Positions 26,675 through 35,589 are shown, counted from the first letter of the stretch. The stretch is 64,000 bases of DNA from Kingella oralis (GCF_014054985.1 NZ_CP059569.1:496001-560000), one strand, 5' to 3'. The notes: generated by a model from the sequence alone, not told the origin. Program-made: numbers and translations.

Positions 26675-27778
26675 ATGCGCTCAAAGAAAACTGAGAAAAA
26701 AACTAGTAATAAGAAAGCTATGGCCACATCAGGGCGTAGCGTGATTGGTGTAGATATTAGCCCAAGCCATATTCGTATGGTGCAACTATCTGGTCGCCAA
26801 TTAAGTCAAGTTCAGCTTGAAAAATATGCGATTACTCCCCTGCCTGCAAACGTGGTTTCAGGCGGTGAAGTCGTAGATTTTGACCAGCTTGTCTCTCATT
26901 TGCAACAGTGCTACAGCAAAATGAAAACAAACTGCAAGTACGCCAATATCGCTTTGCCAGCAAGTGCAGTAACTATTGAGGAGAGTCTGCGTTTCATTCC
27001 AGAGGGCAGCAATATGACACTGCAAGAGTTTGTTGAGCTGGAAGTAGCAAATATCGGTTCTCTTGATGAAATGAATTACGACTGGCAAGTTTTGTCAGGC
27101 AATCCAGGCGGCGAGCAAACGGTTCTAATGGTTGCAGCCAAAAAAGAAGCGGTTGAGCGCGCAACAGATTTACTGGATGAAGTAGGCATCAAAGCTACTA
27201 ATGTGGATGTGGATATTTTTGCCGTTGCTAATGCTTTTGCTTATGCAGATATGCAAAACGGCGATAGTTTTGGTCGTCAACGCATCGCGTTGTTTGATAT
27301 TGGTGATACCGTATTGAAAGCGCTTATCGTAGAAAATGGACAGATTCTTTACAAACAAGAAAGTAATTTTGGTTTGGAGCAATTGGTGCAATCTGTGCAA
27401 CGCGCATATCAAGTAACGGATGGCGAAGCGTTGGCTATGATTACAGGTGAAATGAAACGTCCTGACGATTATAAAGCGATGGTTGTGGATGGTTTTAATG
27501 CGCAAATTGCCCAAGAAGTGCAACGTGTAATGCAGTTCTTCTATGCAACACAAAATATGGATAGCATGTCCAATGTTAAGCATATTTACATTAGCGGCAG
27601 TGGTTGCGCGGCACCAGGTATTTCAGAAGTGGTGTATGCGCAAACAAATATTGCAACAGAGCAATTGAATCCGGCTTCTTTTGCAATCAACAAGCTAAAA
27701 GGTGATGGCACACGATTTGACAAAGATGCGGCATCATTAACAACAGCATTCGGTTTAGCTTTGAGAGGGTTAGTATAA
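26675..27778 (+). CDS. pilM: Type IV pilus assembly protein PilM
   Basis: PilM is the actin-like cytoplasmic protein that binds the tail of PilN and links the pilus motor to the alignment complex. The 367-residue protein has the ATPase-like fold (VIGVDISPSHIRMVQLSG, and FDIGDTVLKALIVENG in the phosphate-2 region) and KYANIALPASAVTIEESLRF. The C-terminal HIYISGSGCAAPGISEVV matches the adenosine motif of the fold. The start at 26675 has AAGGACTT upstream; a later ATG after the lysine-rich start is possible. It is the first of five pil genes with gaps of only 1-35 bases. No uptake sequence is inside. Confidence 0.95.
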   Translation: MRSKKTEKKTSNKKAMATSGRSVIGVDISPSHIRMVQLSGRQLSQVQLEKYAITPLPANVVSGGEVVDFDQLVSHLQQCYSKMKTNCKYANIALPASAVTIEESLRFIPEGSNMTLQEFVELEVANIGSLDEMNYDWQVLSGNPGGEQTVLMVAAKKEAVERATDLLDEVGIKATNVDVDIFAVANAFAYADMQNGDSFGRQRIALFDIGDTVLKALIVENGQILYKQESNFGLEQLVQSVQRAYQVTDGEALAMITGEMKRPDDYKAMVVDGFNAQIAQEVQRVMQFFYATQNMDSMSNVKHIYISGSGCAAPGISEVVYAQTNIATEQLNPASFAINKLKGDGTRFDKDAASLTTAFGLALRGLV

Positions 27779-27779
27779 A

Positions 27780-28421
27780 ATGAACTTAATTAAAATTAAC
27801 TTATTGCCATATCGCGAGATATTAGAGCAAAAGCAAAAGAAACAATTTCAGTTGGTTATGGCTTTTGGCGTGATAGCGGGTGGTGTTGCAGCATTCTTGA
27901 TTTGGGGTGCGCTGGCGGCCTTGATTACAAATCAAGAAAGCAGAAACGAAGAACTGAATGCTGGTATCAAAGAACTTGATGCGCAAATTGTAAAAGTTAA
28001 AGATTTGCAAGCACAAAAGCAAAGTTTCTTGGAGCGTAAGCAAAAAGTTGAAGAGCTGGATAATAAACGGTTTGAGGGCGCTCGAATTGTTGATACTGTG
28101 AACCAACTTGTTCCAGATGGCGCTTATTTAACAAGCATCCAAAATATTGGCGGCAGTGATGCAAATATTAGCAATACTTATACTTTGGTAGGCAAGGCAA
28201 TTAGTGATAATAAAGTTGCTATGTTTATGACAGCATTGCCAAGTACAGGTGTGTTTGATACGCCTAAATTGGATAGCATCAATAAAACGGATAACGGACA
28301 AGAATTTAAGATAACTGCGAACTTGTTAGAGCAGAAAAAACTAACAGCAACGCAATCTTCCGTATCTGCTGAATCAACGGCAACTTCCGCCTCGGCTTCT
28401 GCGGCATCAACAACAGAATAA
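27780..28421 (+). CDS. pilN: Type IV pilus assembly protein PilN
   Basis: PilN is a bitopic inner-membrane protein of the pilus alignment complex. The 213-residue protein begins with the conserved PilM-binding tail MNLIKINLLPYRE, then one membrane helix (VMAFGVIAGGVAAFLIWGAL, residues ~22-41), a coiled coil (IKELDAQIVKVKDLQAQKQS), and a small ferredoxin-like periplasmic domain. The C-terminus is a serine/alanine/threonine tail. It starts one base after pilM ends, so translation is coupled. Confidence 0.95.
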   Translation: MNLIKINLLPYREILEQKQKKQFQLVMAFGVIAGGVAAFLIWGALAALITNQESRNEELNAGIKELDAQIVKVKDLQAQKQSFLERKQKVEELDNKRFEGARIVDTVNQLVPDGAYLTSIQNIGGSDANISNTYTLVGKAISDNKVAMFMTALPSTGVFDTPKLDSINKTDNGQEFKITANLLEQKKLTATQSSVSAESTATSASASAASTTE

Positions 28422-28431
28422 GGTGATTATA

Positions 28432-29058
28432 ATGAATTTAAATGAAATTCAATGGGATAAGCTCCATTTGCAAAGTAAAGCAGTACAGTTTTTACTGGCG
28501 GCGGTTATTGCTTTGGTGATTGTGGTCGCAGGTTATTTTGTATTATTCCAAGGTCAGTGGGATGAATACAAAGGAAAGCAAGAGGAAGAAGTTAAGCTAA
28601 AAGCAGATTTTGAAGCCAAGAGTGTTCAGGCTGCCAGTTTGGATAATCTGAAAAAAGAATTGGAACTTATCGAGGCATCCTTAGATGTGTTGCTGAAACA
28701 GTTGCCAACATCGGCTGAAATTCCAACGCTTATCCAAGAATTACACCAAGCAGCTGCCAAAAATAATCTAACCATGACAAATGTAACACCTGGCGAAGCT
28801 GTGGCAGAGAAGCCGATTGAGCGTTTGCCAATTGCTATTGCAGTTTCGGGTAGCTATGAGCAGCTTTCTCAATTTATTCGCGATGTTGGCAAGATGTCTC
28901 GTATCGTTACATTGGCTAATATCAATCTTACAAGCGCGAATAAATCTGCAAAAGATGATGGTAGCAAGCTGACGCTTTCGGCAACTGCCAATACATATAA
29001 AGCCATGGATCTTTCCAAAGAAGCAAAAGCTGCTTCTGCTGCTAGCCAAGCAGAATAA
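28432..29058 (+). CDS. pilO: Type IV pilus assembly protein PilO
   Basis: PilO pairs with PilN in the inner membrane and contacts PilP. The 208-residue protein has a short cytoplasmic N-terminus (MNLNEIQWDKLHLQSKAVQF), a membrane helix (LLAAVIALVIVVAGYFVLF), a periplasmic coiled coil (EEVKLKADFEAKSVQAASLD) and a C-terminal domain. I chose ATG 28432 because AAGGTG lies just upstream; the earlier in-frame start has no signal. The VQAA in the coiled coil comes from a partial uptake sequence. Confidence 0.94.
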   Translation: MNLNEIQWDKLHLQSKAVQFLLAAVIALVIVVAGYFVLFQGQWDEYKGKQEEEVKLKADFEAKSVQAASLDNLKKELELIEASLDVLLKQLPTSAEIPTLIQELHQAAAKNNLTMTNVTPGEAVAEKPIERLPIAIAVSGSYEQLSQFIRDVGKMSRIVTLANINLTSANKSAKDDGSKLTLSATANTYKAMDLSKEAKAASAASQAE

Positions 29059-29084
29059 TGAATGTGTAAGAATAGGAAATGACA

Positions 29085-29603
29085 ATGAAAGCAAAACTTT
29101 TATTATTATCATCTATTATTTTGCTATCTGCTTGTTCAGAAGAAGGTGGAAATTTGCAAGAATGGATGAATCAAAAGAAAGCCGAGGCGAAAACCAAGGT
29201 GCGCCCTGTTGAAGAGCCGGCTAAATTAGAACCTGTTGCATACTTTCCTCCGGAAGTATCTGGTCCTAATGCGTTTAGCACACAAAGATTGCGGGCGGCC
29301 TATCAAAATTCGCAAATACCTGATTTGAATAGACCTAAAGAATTACTAGAAAATTATAGTTTAGAGAATCTAAATTATGTGGGTTCAATTGGGGCGGGCA
29401 AGGCGTTATCTGCGATGATTGAGGTTGAAGGGCATGTTTATACCGTTAATGTTGGTAACCATGTTGGGCAAAACTTCGGTCGCATTGTTCGAATTACTCC
29501 TGATGTAATCAAAGTTGTGGAAGTGGTTGAAGATGCATCAGGCAACTGGACGAACAGAGAAGCAGAAATAGTTTTAAATGATTCTGGTAACTCGGGTAAA
29601 TAA
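29085..29603 (+). CDS. pilP: Type IV pilus assembly lipoprotein PilP
   Basis: PilP is an inner-membrane lipoprotein that connects PilNO to the secretin PilQ. The 172-residue product has a lipoprotein signal with lipobox LSAC (cysteine near residue 19) after KAKLLLLSSIILL. A disordered linker (residues ~25-75) and a C-terminal beta-sandwich HR domain (YVGSIGAGKALSAMIEVEG, YTVNVGNHVGQNFG) follow. ATG 29085 has AGGA at a good distance; an in-frame ATG six bases earlier is too close to it. It is the fourth gene of the operon. Confidence 0.95.
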   Translation: MKAKLLLLSSIILLSACSEEGGNLQEWMNQKKAEAKTKVRPVEEPAKLEPVAYFPPEVSGPNAFSTQRLRAAYQNSQIPDLNRPKELLENYSLENLNYVGSIGAGKALSAMIEVEGHVYTVNVGNHVGQNFGRIVRITPDVIKVVEVVEDASGNWTNREAEIVLNDSGNSGK

Positions 29604-29638
29604 ATCATCAGATTGTAAATTTTAAAGAGGCTTAAATT

Positions 29639-31738
29639 ATGAAAAAGAATTCAGTAAAAGTTTTATCAGCACTTGTAGCTGGCTTGCTCGCACAAGTTGC
29701 TTATGCTGGCAGCATTACCGATATTAAAGTATCTGTTTTGCCTAATAAACAGCGTGTCATCAAGTTTAAATTCAATAAAGATGCGGTAGAGCCAACTGGT
29801 TTTATTACTTCATCTCCTGCCCGTATTACGCTAGATTTTTCAAATACAGATTTGAAAGTAAAACAACCTACTTTAACATTCAATGATAATCTACTTAATC
29901 AAATTGTCACAGCCCAAAGCGAAGGTAACACTCGCGTTTTGTTGGGATTGGGGCAAGAAGGTCAATACAATGTTCAGGTAAAAGGCAACGAAGTGTGGGT
30001 GCAATTGAGCGAAGCGCGTTCATCTAACTCTGCGCCGGTAAGTGCCGTTCCTGCTGCAAGAAGCGTACAAACACAAAGTGCTTATTCTTCTTCAGTTCCC
30101 TTTAATATTGATTTCCACAAAGGTGGCAATAATTCTGGCGTAGTTGAATTTTCATCAAACTTCACTGGCGAGCCCCAAGTTCGTTCACAAAGCGATCGTT
30201 TGGTGATTACACTGAAAAACTATCCATTGCCAGCGCAAGCGCAACGCAATTTGGATGTAACAGATTTTTCTACGCCTGTTCGCACGATTAGCGTTCGCCG
30301 TGTGGGCAACGATACGCAAATCACTCTGCGCAACCAAGGCACATGGAAACATACCATCACAGGCAAAAATGGTCGCCAAAGCATCCAAATTACTCCAACT
30401 AAAAATGTTACTGAATTGGGCATTGGTGCAAATAAAACCAAACAAAAATTCACAGGCAAACGCATCTCTCTTGATTTCCAAAATGTTGATGTGCGAACTG
30501 TTTTGCAAATTTTGGCAACAGAATCAGGCATGAACATTGTGGCTAGCGATAGCGTGCAAGGCAAAATGACACTTTCGTTGAAAGATGTGCCTTGGGATCA
30601 AGCGTTGGATTTGATTTTGGATGCGCGCGAATTGGATATGCGCCGCGTGGGCAATATCATCAATGTTGCGCCTCGTGCTGAAATGTTGGCACGCGATAAA
30701 GCGGAATTAACTGCGCGCAAAGAATTGGATGATTTGGGTCCGTTGATTTCTCAAAGTTTCCAATTGAAATATAAAAATGTTGAAGAATTTAAGAAAATTC
30801 TGCGCATCTCTGATACTGGAAGCAGCTCGGGTAGCTCCAATAACTCTATCTTGACTTCTCGTGGTAGCGCGTTAATTGACCCTGCCACCAACACATTGAT
30901 TGTTAATGATGTGAAATCTGTTATCCAAAAATTCAATGCGTTGATTGAAGAGTTGGATGTGCCTGCGCGTCAAGTGATGGTGGAAGCACGGATTGTGGAA
31001 GCATCGGATACATTATCTCGTGAATTGGGTGTGAAATTTGGTGGTGTTCGCGCTGGTAGCACTTCGTGGGCTAACAATTGGGGGCTGGCTACTGAACGAA
31101 ATTCTCGTGGTGTTAGAAATGGTAGTAGTGGAGTTTTGTTTGAGCCTAATATTAACGTTCCCGTTGCATCGGCGGTTGGCTCAATTGCGGTTGTAAAATC
31201 ATTTAGCTCTGTTACACTTGGCTTAGAACTTTCCGCTTCCGAAGCCGAAGGTCGCAGCAAAACCATTTCTACACCTCGCGTTTTAACACAAGATCGCCAA
31301 GAAGCTGAAATTAAACAAGGTTATCAAGTGCCTTACACCACGCGTGATAGCGATGGCAGCACCACAACCTCGTTTAAAGATGCGGTGATGAGCTTGAAAG
31401 TGTTGCCACGTATTACACCTGATAACAAGATTATTATGGATGTTACCATTAACAAAGATACGCCTGATAACACTTACCAAAGCTCAGAAGGCGAGCCAAG
31501 CATTCGTACACAATCGGTGAAAACACAAGCCATGATTGAAGATGGTGGCACTTTGGTTGTGGGCGGTGTGTATCAAGAAGTGATTCAAAATAACGTGAAA
31601 AAAGTGCCTATGCTGGGTGATTTGCCTGTGTTGGGTAACTTGTTTAAAACACGTTCGCGCAACAATAGCCGCAATGAATTGCTGTTCTTTATTACGCCTC
31701 GCATTATGGGCAGCGAAACCAGCGTGATGCGCTACTAA
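29639..31738 (+). CDS. pilQ: Type IV pilus secretin PilQ
   Basis: PilQ forms the outer-membrane channel through which the pilus passes and DNA enters. The 699-residue protein has a signal peptide (LSALVAGLLAQVAYA), two AMIN domains (residues ~27-130 and ~155-260), an STN/N0 domain (ISLDFQNVDVRTVLQILA), a secretin N1 domain (NTLIVNDVKSVIQKFNAL), and the secretin barrel ending in ELLFFITPRIM. The AMIN domains should bind peptidoglycan. It lacks the proline/lysine-rich small basic repeats seen in N. meningitidis PilQ. It ends the operon; aroK follows 52 bases later. Confidence 0.97.
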   Translation: MKKNSVKVLSALVAGLLAQVAYAGSITDIKVSVLPNKQRVIKFKFNKDAVEPTGFITSSPARITLDFSNTDLKVKQPTLTFNDNLLNQIVTAQSEGNTRVLLGLGQEGQYNVQVKGNEVWVQLSEARSSNSAPVSAVPAARSVQTQSAYSSSVPFNIDFHKGGNNSGVVEFSSNFTGEPQVRSQSDRLVITLKNYPLPAQAQRNLDVTDFSTPVRTISVRRVGNDTQITLRNQGTWKHTITGKNGRQSIQITPTKNVTELGIGANKTKQKFTGKRISLDFQNVDVRTVLQILATESGMNIVASDSVQGKMTLSLKDVPWDQALDLILDARELDMRRVGNIINVAPRAEMLARDKAELTARKELDDLGPLISQSFQLKYKNVEEFKKILRISDTGSSSGSSNNSILTSRGSALIDPATNTLIVNDVKSVIQKFNALIEELDVPARQVMVEARIVEASDTLSRELGVKFGGVRAGSTSWANNWGLATERNSRGVRNGSSGVLFEPNINVPVASAVGSIAVVKSFSSVTLGLELSASEAEGRSKTISTPRVLTQDRQEAEIKQGYQVPYTTRDSDGSTTTSFKDAVMSLKVLPRITPDNKIIMDVTINKDTPDNTYQSSEGEPSIRTQSVKTQAMIEDGGTLVVGGVYQEVIQNNVKKVPMLGDLPVLGNLFKTRSRNNSRNELLFFITPRIMGSETSVMRY

Positions 31739-31790
31739 TATCATGTAAAAAATCTGCATATTGTGCAAATTTAAGTTAAAATTGCCTGCT

Positions 31791-32327
31791 ATGGAACATA
31801 TAGCAGGCAATTTATTTTTGGTGGGCTTGATGGGAGCGGGGAAAACCACGCAAGGCAAACGGCTGGCGCAGCATTTGAATCGCACTTTTTTTGATAGTGA
31901 CCAAGTGATTTGCGAGCGCACGGGTGTGGACATCCCAACCATTTTTGAAATGGAGGGGGAGGCGGGTTTTCGCAATCGGGAAAGCAATATCATCAACGAA
32001 TTATCTTTGCTGCCGAATATCGTGTTGGCAACAGGGGGCGGAGCGGTTTTGCGCGAGCAGAATCGGGATTATTTAAGGCAACGCGGCTTGGTGGTTTATT
32101 TGCATGTGCAGCCTGAAACGCTGTTTGAGCGCGTGGGCAAGGATAGAAACCGCCCGTTGTTGCAGGTGCAAGATGCGTTGGCGAAATTTCGGGATTTGTA
32201 TCGGGCGCGGGATGCGATTTATCGGGAAACGGCGCATATTGTGATTGAGGTGGGGGCGGATGATTGCCAAGCGACGTTTGAGCAGATTTTGAAGTATGCA
32301 TCGGAATATGAAAAAGGTTTGGCATAA
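31791..32327 (+). CDS. aroK: Shikimate kinase
   Basis: AroK phosphorylates shikimate at the 3-hydroxyl in aromatic amino acid synthesis. The 178-residue protein has Walker A LVGLMGAGKTTQGKRLA, FFDSDQVICERTG with the shikimate-binding Asp, GFRNRES, and LATGGGAVLRE with the GGG loop. KDRNRPLL is the lid arginine region. I chose ATG 31791 rather than an upstream in-frame ATG. The pilQ-aroK-aroB order is conserved in Neisseria and other proteobacteria. Its 3' end overlaps the start of aroB. Confidence 0.96.
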   Translation: MEHIAGNLFLVGLMGAGKTTQGKRLAQHLNRTFFDSDQVICERTGVDIPTIFEMEGEAGFRNRESNIINELSLLPNIVLATGGGAVLREQNRDYLRQRGLVVYLHVQPETLFERVGKDRNRPLLQVQDALAKFRDLYRARDAIYRETAHIVIEVGADDCQATFEQILKYASEYEKGLA

Positions 32328-33402
32328 TTTGATGGTGGATGCGCCATCGCATCGTTATCCGATTTATATTGGCAGCGGCATTTTTGCGGATTTTGCGTTG
32401 CTTAAAGCGCATATTGGCAAAAAGGTGGCGATTGTTACCAATGATGTGGTGGCGCCGCTTTATTTGGATACGCTGCAAAATGCGTTGCGCGATAATGGGG
32501 TGGCGGCGTTTGCGATTGTGTTGCCCGATGGTGAGCAGCATAAAAACCATGCTTCGTTGAACGCGATTTACGATGGTTTGTTGCGCCATCATGCCGACCG
32601 CAAAACCACGATTATCGCGCTGGGCGGCGGGGTGGTGGGCGATATGGCGGGTTTTGCGGCGGCAACTTATCAGCGCGGCATTCCGTTTGTGCAAGTGCCG
32701 ACTACGCTGTTGAGCCAAGTGGATTCTTCGGTGGGCGGCAAAACCGCCATCAACCATCCTTTGGGCAAGAATATGATCGGGGCGTTTTACCAGCCGCAGG
32801 CGGTGTTTGCGGATTTGGACACGCTGGATACGCTGCCCGAGCGCGAATTGTCGGCGGGGATGGCGGAAGTGATTAAATATGCGCTGCTGGGCGATTCGGA
32901 TTTTTTGCGATGGCTGGAAGCGAATATGGCGGCGTTGATGGGGCGCAATCAGGCTTTTCTGGCGCAGGCGGTGCTGCATTGCTGCCGGATGAAAGCGGCG
33001 ATTGTGGCGCAGGATGAAACGGAGCAGGGAATGCGTGCGCTGCTGAATTTGGGGCATACCTTTGGGCATGCGATTGAGGCGGAGATGGGCTACGGCAATT
33101 GGCTGCATGGCGAGGCGGTGGCGGCGGGCTGTGTGTTGGCGTGTTTGCTGTCGGAGCGGTTAGGCAGCCTGAAAACGAAAGATACGGCGCGGGTGCGCGC
33201 CATCATGCGGCAGGCGAAGCTACCTGATGCGCCGCCTGTGTTTGCGTTTGAACGCTGGCTGGCGCATATGCGGCATGATAAAAAGGTGGAAAGTGGCATG
33301 ATGCGGTTTGTTACGTTGTCTGCGCTGGGGCGGGCGGTTTTAACGCCATTGGATGATGTGCGGATTTTGCGGGATGCGTTGCAGCCTTTTATTTTGGATT
33401 GA
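32308..33402 (+). CDS. aroB: 3-dehydroquinate synthase
   Basis: AroB converts DAHP to 3-dehydroquinate with NAD and a divalent metal. The 364-residue protein has PDGEQHKNHASLNAIYDGL, LGGGVVGDMAGFAAATYQRG, STLLSQVDSS-like PTTLLSQVDSSVGGKTAIN, the metal ligands in AEVIKYALLGD, NLGHTFGHAIEAEMGYG and WLHGEAVAAG. I chose ATG 32308, inside the end of aroK, because residues after it (NLMVDAPSHRYPI) still match the family; ATG 32332 is an alternative. An uptake sequence encodes GSLKTKDTARV, a spot where length varies. Confidence 0.96.
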   Translation: MKKVWHNLMVDAPSHRYPIYIGSGIFADFALLKAHIGKKVAIVTNDVVAPLYLDTLQNALRDNGVAAFAIVLPDGEQHKNHASLNAIYDGLLRHHADRKTTIIALGGGVVGDMAGFAAATYQRGIPFVQVPTTLLSQVDSSVGGKTAINHPLGKNMIGAFYQPQAVFADLDTLDTLPERELSAGMAEVIKYALLGDSDFLRWLEANMAALMGRNQAFLAQAVLHCCRMKAAIVAQDETEQGMRALLNLGHTFGHAIEAEMGYGNWLHGEAVAAGCVLACLLSERLGSLKTKDTARVRAIMRQAKLPDAPPVFAFERWLAHMRHDKKVESGMMRFVTLSALGRAVLTPLDDVRILRDALQPFILD

Positions 33403-33513
33403 TTGAACGGAGCGGCTGTTTAGACAATAGGCAGCCTGAAATTGGATTTGGCGTAGTAAACAGGGCGGGCGATGCTCGCGCTACGCGGTTCTTAATATTT
33501 TTGGAATACGATT

Positions 33514-33990
33514 ATGACACAAGAAACGGCTTTGGGCGCGGCATTGAAATCGGCTGTGCAAACAATGAGCAAGAAGAAGCAAACGGATATGATTGCGGAG
33601 TATTTGTATAGCAAATATGACGTGTTTAAGCGGTTTAAGCCGCTGGCGATTGGTATTGAGAAGGATTTGGTGGAGGCGTTGCCGCAGTTTGATGCGGTGT
33701 TGATTCATCGGGTGTTGTCTAACCATTGCCGTCGTCCGAAATATTTGAAAGCGGTGGCGCGCGGGGGCAAGCGGTTTAATTTGAACAACCGTTTCCAAGG
33801 GGAAGTGAGCGAGCAGGAGCAGCAGTATGCGCTGTCGCAGCCGAATATCCGCGAGGCGATTGAGAAACAGGATGCGCGTCGTGCGGAAGCAGCGGCTGCT
33901 AAGGCGGCGCAAGTAGAAGCGGGGCAGGGCGGGGCGGTTGAGGCAGTTGAAGTGGCTGCTGCGGCGCATACGGAAACGGTTGAGGATTGA
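33514..33990 (+). CDS. proQ: ProQ/FinO family RNA chaperone
   Basis: This 158-residue protein has the ProQ/FinO RNA-binding domain (residues ~1-120): DMIAEYLYSKYDVFKRFKPLAIGI, VLSNHCRRPKYLKAV and KRFNLNNRFQGEVSEQEQQYAL. Its length matches the minimal ProQ of N. meningitidis, a global binder of small RNAs and mRNA 3' ends. It lacks the long linker and Tudor-like domain of E. coli ProQ. The tail is rich in Ala, Glu and Val and is probably disordered. It follows aroB after 111 bases that hold one uptake sequence. Confidence 0.9.
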   Translation: MTQETALGAALKSAVQTMSKKKQTDMIAEYLYSKYDVFKRFKPLAIGIEKDLVEALPQFDAVLIHRVLSNHCRRPKYLKAVARGGKRFNLNNRFQGEVSEQEQQYALSQPNIREAIEKQDARRAEAAAAKAAQVEAGQGGAVEAVEVAAAAHTETVED

Positions 33991-34013
33991 TTTTCAGGCT
34001 GCTTTTGCACAAT

Positions 34014-34046
34014 AAGGCAGCCTGAAAGTGGTTTTCAGGCTGCCTA
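34014..34046 (+). terminator. Inverted uptake-sequence pair after proQ
   Basis: Facing uptake sequences, 24 bases after the proQ stop codon. A third, partial copy lies just before them. Confidence 0.65.
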
Positions 34047-34090
34047 TTTAGGTTTGAGTGATATAGGTAAATACCTTTACTCAATATGAT

Positions 34091-34426
34091 TTACGGTCTT
34101 GCATTTTGGCAATTAAATGCACGAGATACGGTAATGGATTTATATTCTGTTCTTGAAGTATAGTAACCACTAACTGAATTATTTGATGGAGGATTGCCTA
34201 CATAAGCATGACCCGCATTACCGTTTGTTGGAACTGAGCTAATTACTCTTTCAAAATGACAAGTTTTAACCCAAAAATTAAACGGAGAATATTGTTCTGA
34301 ATGGTATCGCCAATTACCATAATATTCAGTTGGCGATGATGGTGCTGCATTATACGACCAAGCCATTGCAGTTGAACTCAGAACAGCCAAAGAAAGAGCG
34401 ACAACAAAAGTAGATAAGGTTTTCAT
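34091..34426 (-). CDS. Small secreted protein in AT-rich islet
   Basis: The 111-residue product has a clear Sec signal (MKTLSTFVVALSLAVLSSTA, cleavage after AMA) and a mature part of ~89 residues rich in Tyr, Ser and Asn with two cysteines (VKTCHFERVI and AFNCQNARP) that could form a disulfide. I do not recognise it. AGGAGTG precedes the ATG. Base and codon use are AT-rich, unlike the neighbours, and no uptake sequence lies inside, so it may be a recent arrival. Confidence 0.75.
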   Translation of the reverse strand: MKTLSTFVVALSLAVLSSTAMAWSYNAAPSSPTEYYGNWRYHSEQYSPFNFWVKTCHFERVISSVPTNGNAGHAYVGNPPSNNSVSGYYTSRTEYKSITVSRAFNCQNARP

Positions 34427-34856
34427 AAATCACACTCCTATAAAATGATGAAAGTATAAAAACAACACACCATACCTAGATTTAATCTAGTTAAGATGCG
34501 CTTTTACTCTAAATCAGAAAATGCAACAAATCAATACGTTAATTTACAAAAAATCGCATTTTGCAATTTCATGTTGTTTTGTTTAAAGATTTTATATTTT
34601 GTTGCGTATTTTGCTGAAAGTCTCTTAATTTTTAGCAAGGTTTCCAACTAAATTAGTGATGATATTTGTTATTTTGATGGCACTCTAAAAAGTATGCTGG
34701 CTGACTTGGTTGGCGCAGCGTATTTTTTTAGCTCTTTTACTTTAATTGTTTTTGTTTTGAATTGTGATAAACCGTATTTTGTGTATTTTGAGTAAGCCGA
34801 TTTTTTGATTTTCAGGCTGCCGTGTTGCGATAGGCAGCCTGAAAAGGTATAGAACG
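34427..34856. other. AT-rich gene-free stretch
   Basis: About 430 bases of strongly AT-rich DNA lie between the small secreted protein gene and the broken GDSL esterase. Only the last 50 bases hold uptake sequences. There is no good reading frame. The part next to the secreted protein gene probably holds its promoter. The composition suggests imported DNA. Confidence 0.5.
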
Positions 34857-35472
34857 ATGATTTCAAGGCGTGATTGGTTGGTTTTGTCTTGCGCGCTGTT
34901 GGCGGGGTGCGGGCGCAGGCGGTTTCGCAAGCTGGTGGCAGGCGATGCGATTTTGGCGGTGGGCGATTCGCTGACGGCGGGTTTCGGCGCACCTAAGGGG
35001 GCGGATTATCCCGCGCAGTTGGCGCAGATTCTGGGACACAAGGTGATTAACGGCGGGGTGTCGGGCGATACGAGCGCGCAGGCGTTGGCGCGGCTGCCTG
35101 ATTTGTTGGTGCAAAAACCGAAGTTGGTGGTGGTGAGCATTGGGGGCAATGATTTTTTTGCAGCGGCAGCCTGAAAGCGGCACGCGGGAGAATATCCGCA
35201 AGATGGTGGCGGACATTCGGGCGACGGGTGTGCCTGCGGTGTTGGTGGCGATTCCGCATTTTACGACCGGGGCGTTGCTGGGTATGGTGAGCGAGCATCC
35301 GTTGTATGCGGAGCTGGCGGATGAATTGGATGTGCCGTTGCTGAAAGGGGCTTGGGCGGATATTTTGGGGGATAAGGATTTGAAATCGGATGCGGTGCAC
35401 GCGAATGCGGCGGGGTATCGGTTGTTTGCGGAGCAATTGGCGGGGTTTTTGCGGAAGCTGGGGTTGGTGTGA
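34857..35472 (+). pseudogene. GDSL lipase/esterase lipoprotein (TesA-like), frameshifted
   Basis: Two frames together make one TesA/arylesterase-type SGNH hydrolase. The first gives a lipoprotein signal (lipobox LLAGC), block I VGDSLTAGFGAP with the nucleophile serine, GGVSGDTSAQALARL, and GGND (block III), then stops in AAAA. The second continues as QRQPESGTRENIRKMVADI and ends with DAVHANAAGYRLFAE, which carries the catalytic Asp and His. The break is at a run of seven T (35153-35159); six T would join the frames as GNDFLQRQPES. The residue pattern is otherwise intact. Phase variation, recent mutation or sequencing error would all fit. Confidence 0.8.
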
Positions 35473-35501
35473 TGAGGCAGCCTGAAATTTTGGCAAAACC
35501 G

Positions 35502-35589
35502 TAGGTCGGGCATTGATGCCCGACGTTTTTAGTTGTGGTGGATTAAGATAAATAGGTCAGAATTTGTCGGACATCAATGCCCGACCTAC
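35502..35589. repeat. Palindromic repeat ending in GTAGGTCGGGCAT, copy 3
   Basis: An 88-bp imperfect palindrome, GTAGGTCGGGCATTGATGCC at one end and the complement of the same at the other. It ends a few bases before the dRS3-like partial copy. Confidence 0.65.

Noticed and set aside
31993..33108. 371-codon open frame antisense to aroK and aroB
   Set aside because: It is a shadow of two conserved genes and has no recognisable motif.
35140..35472. Separate gene for the second half of the GDSL esterase
   Set aside because: Its first residues have no start signal, and the two halves fit one esterase across a homopolymer.
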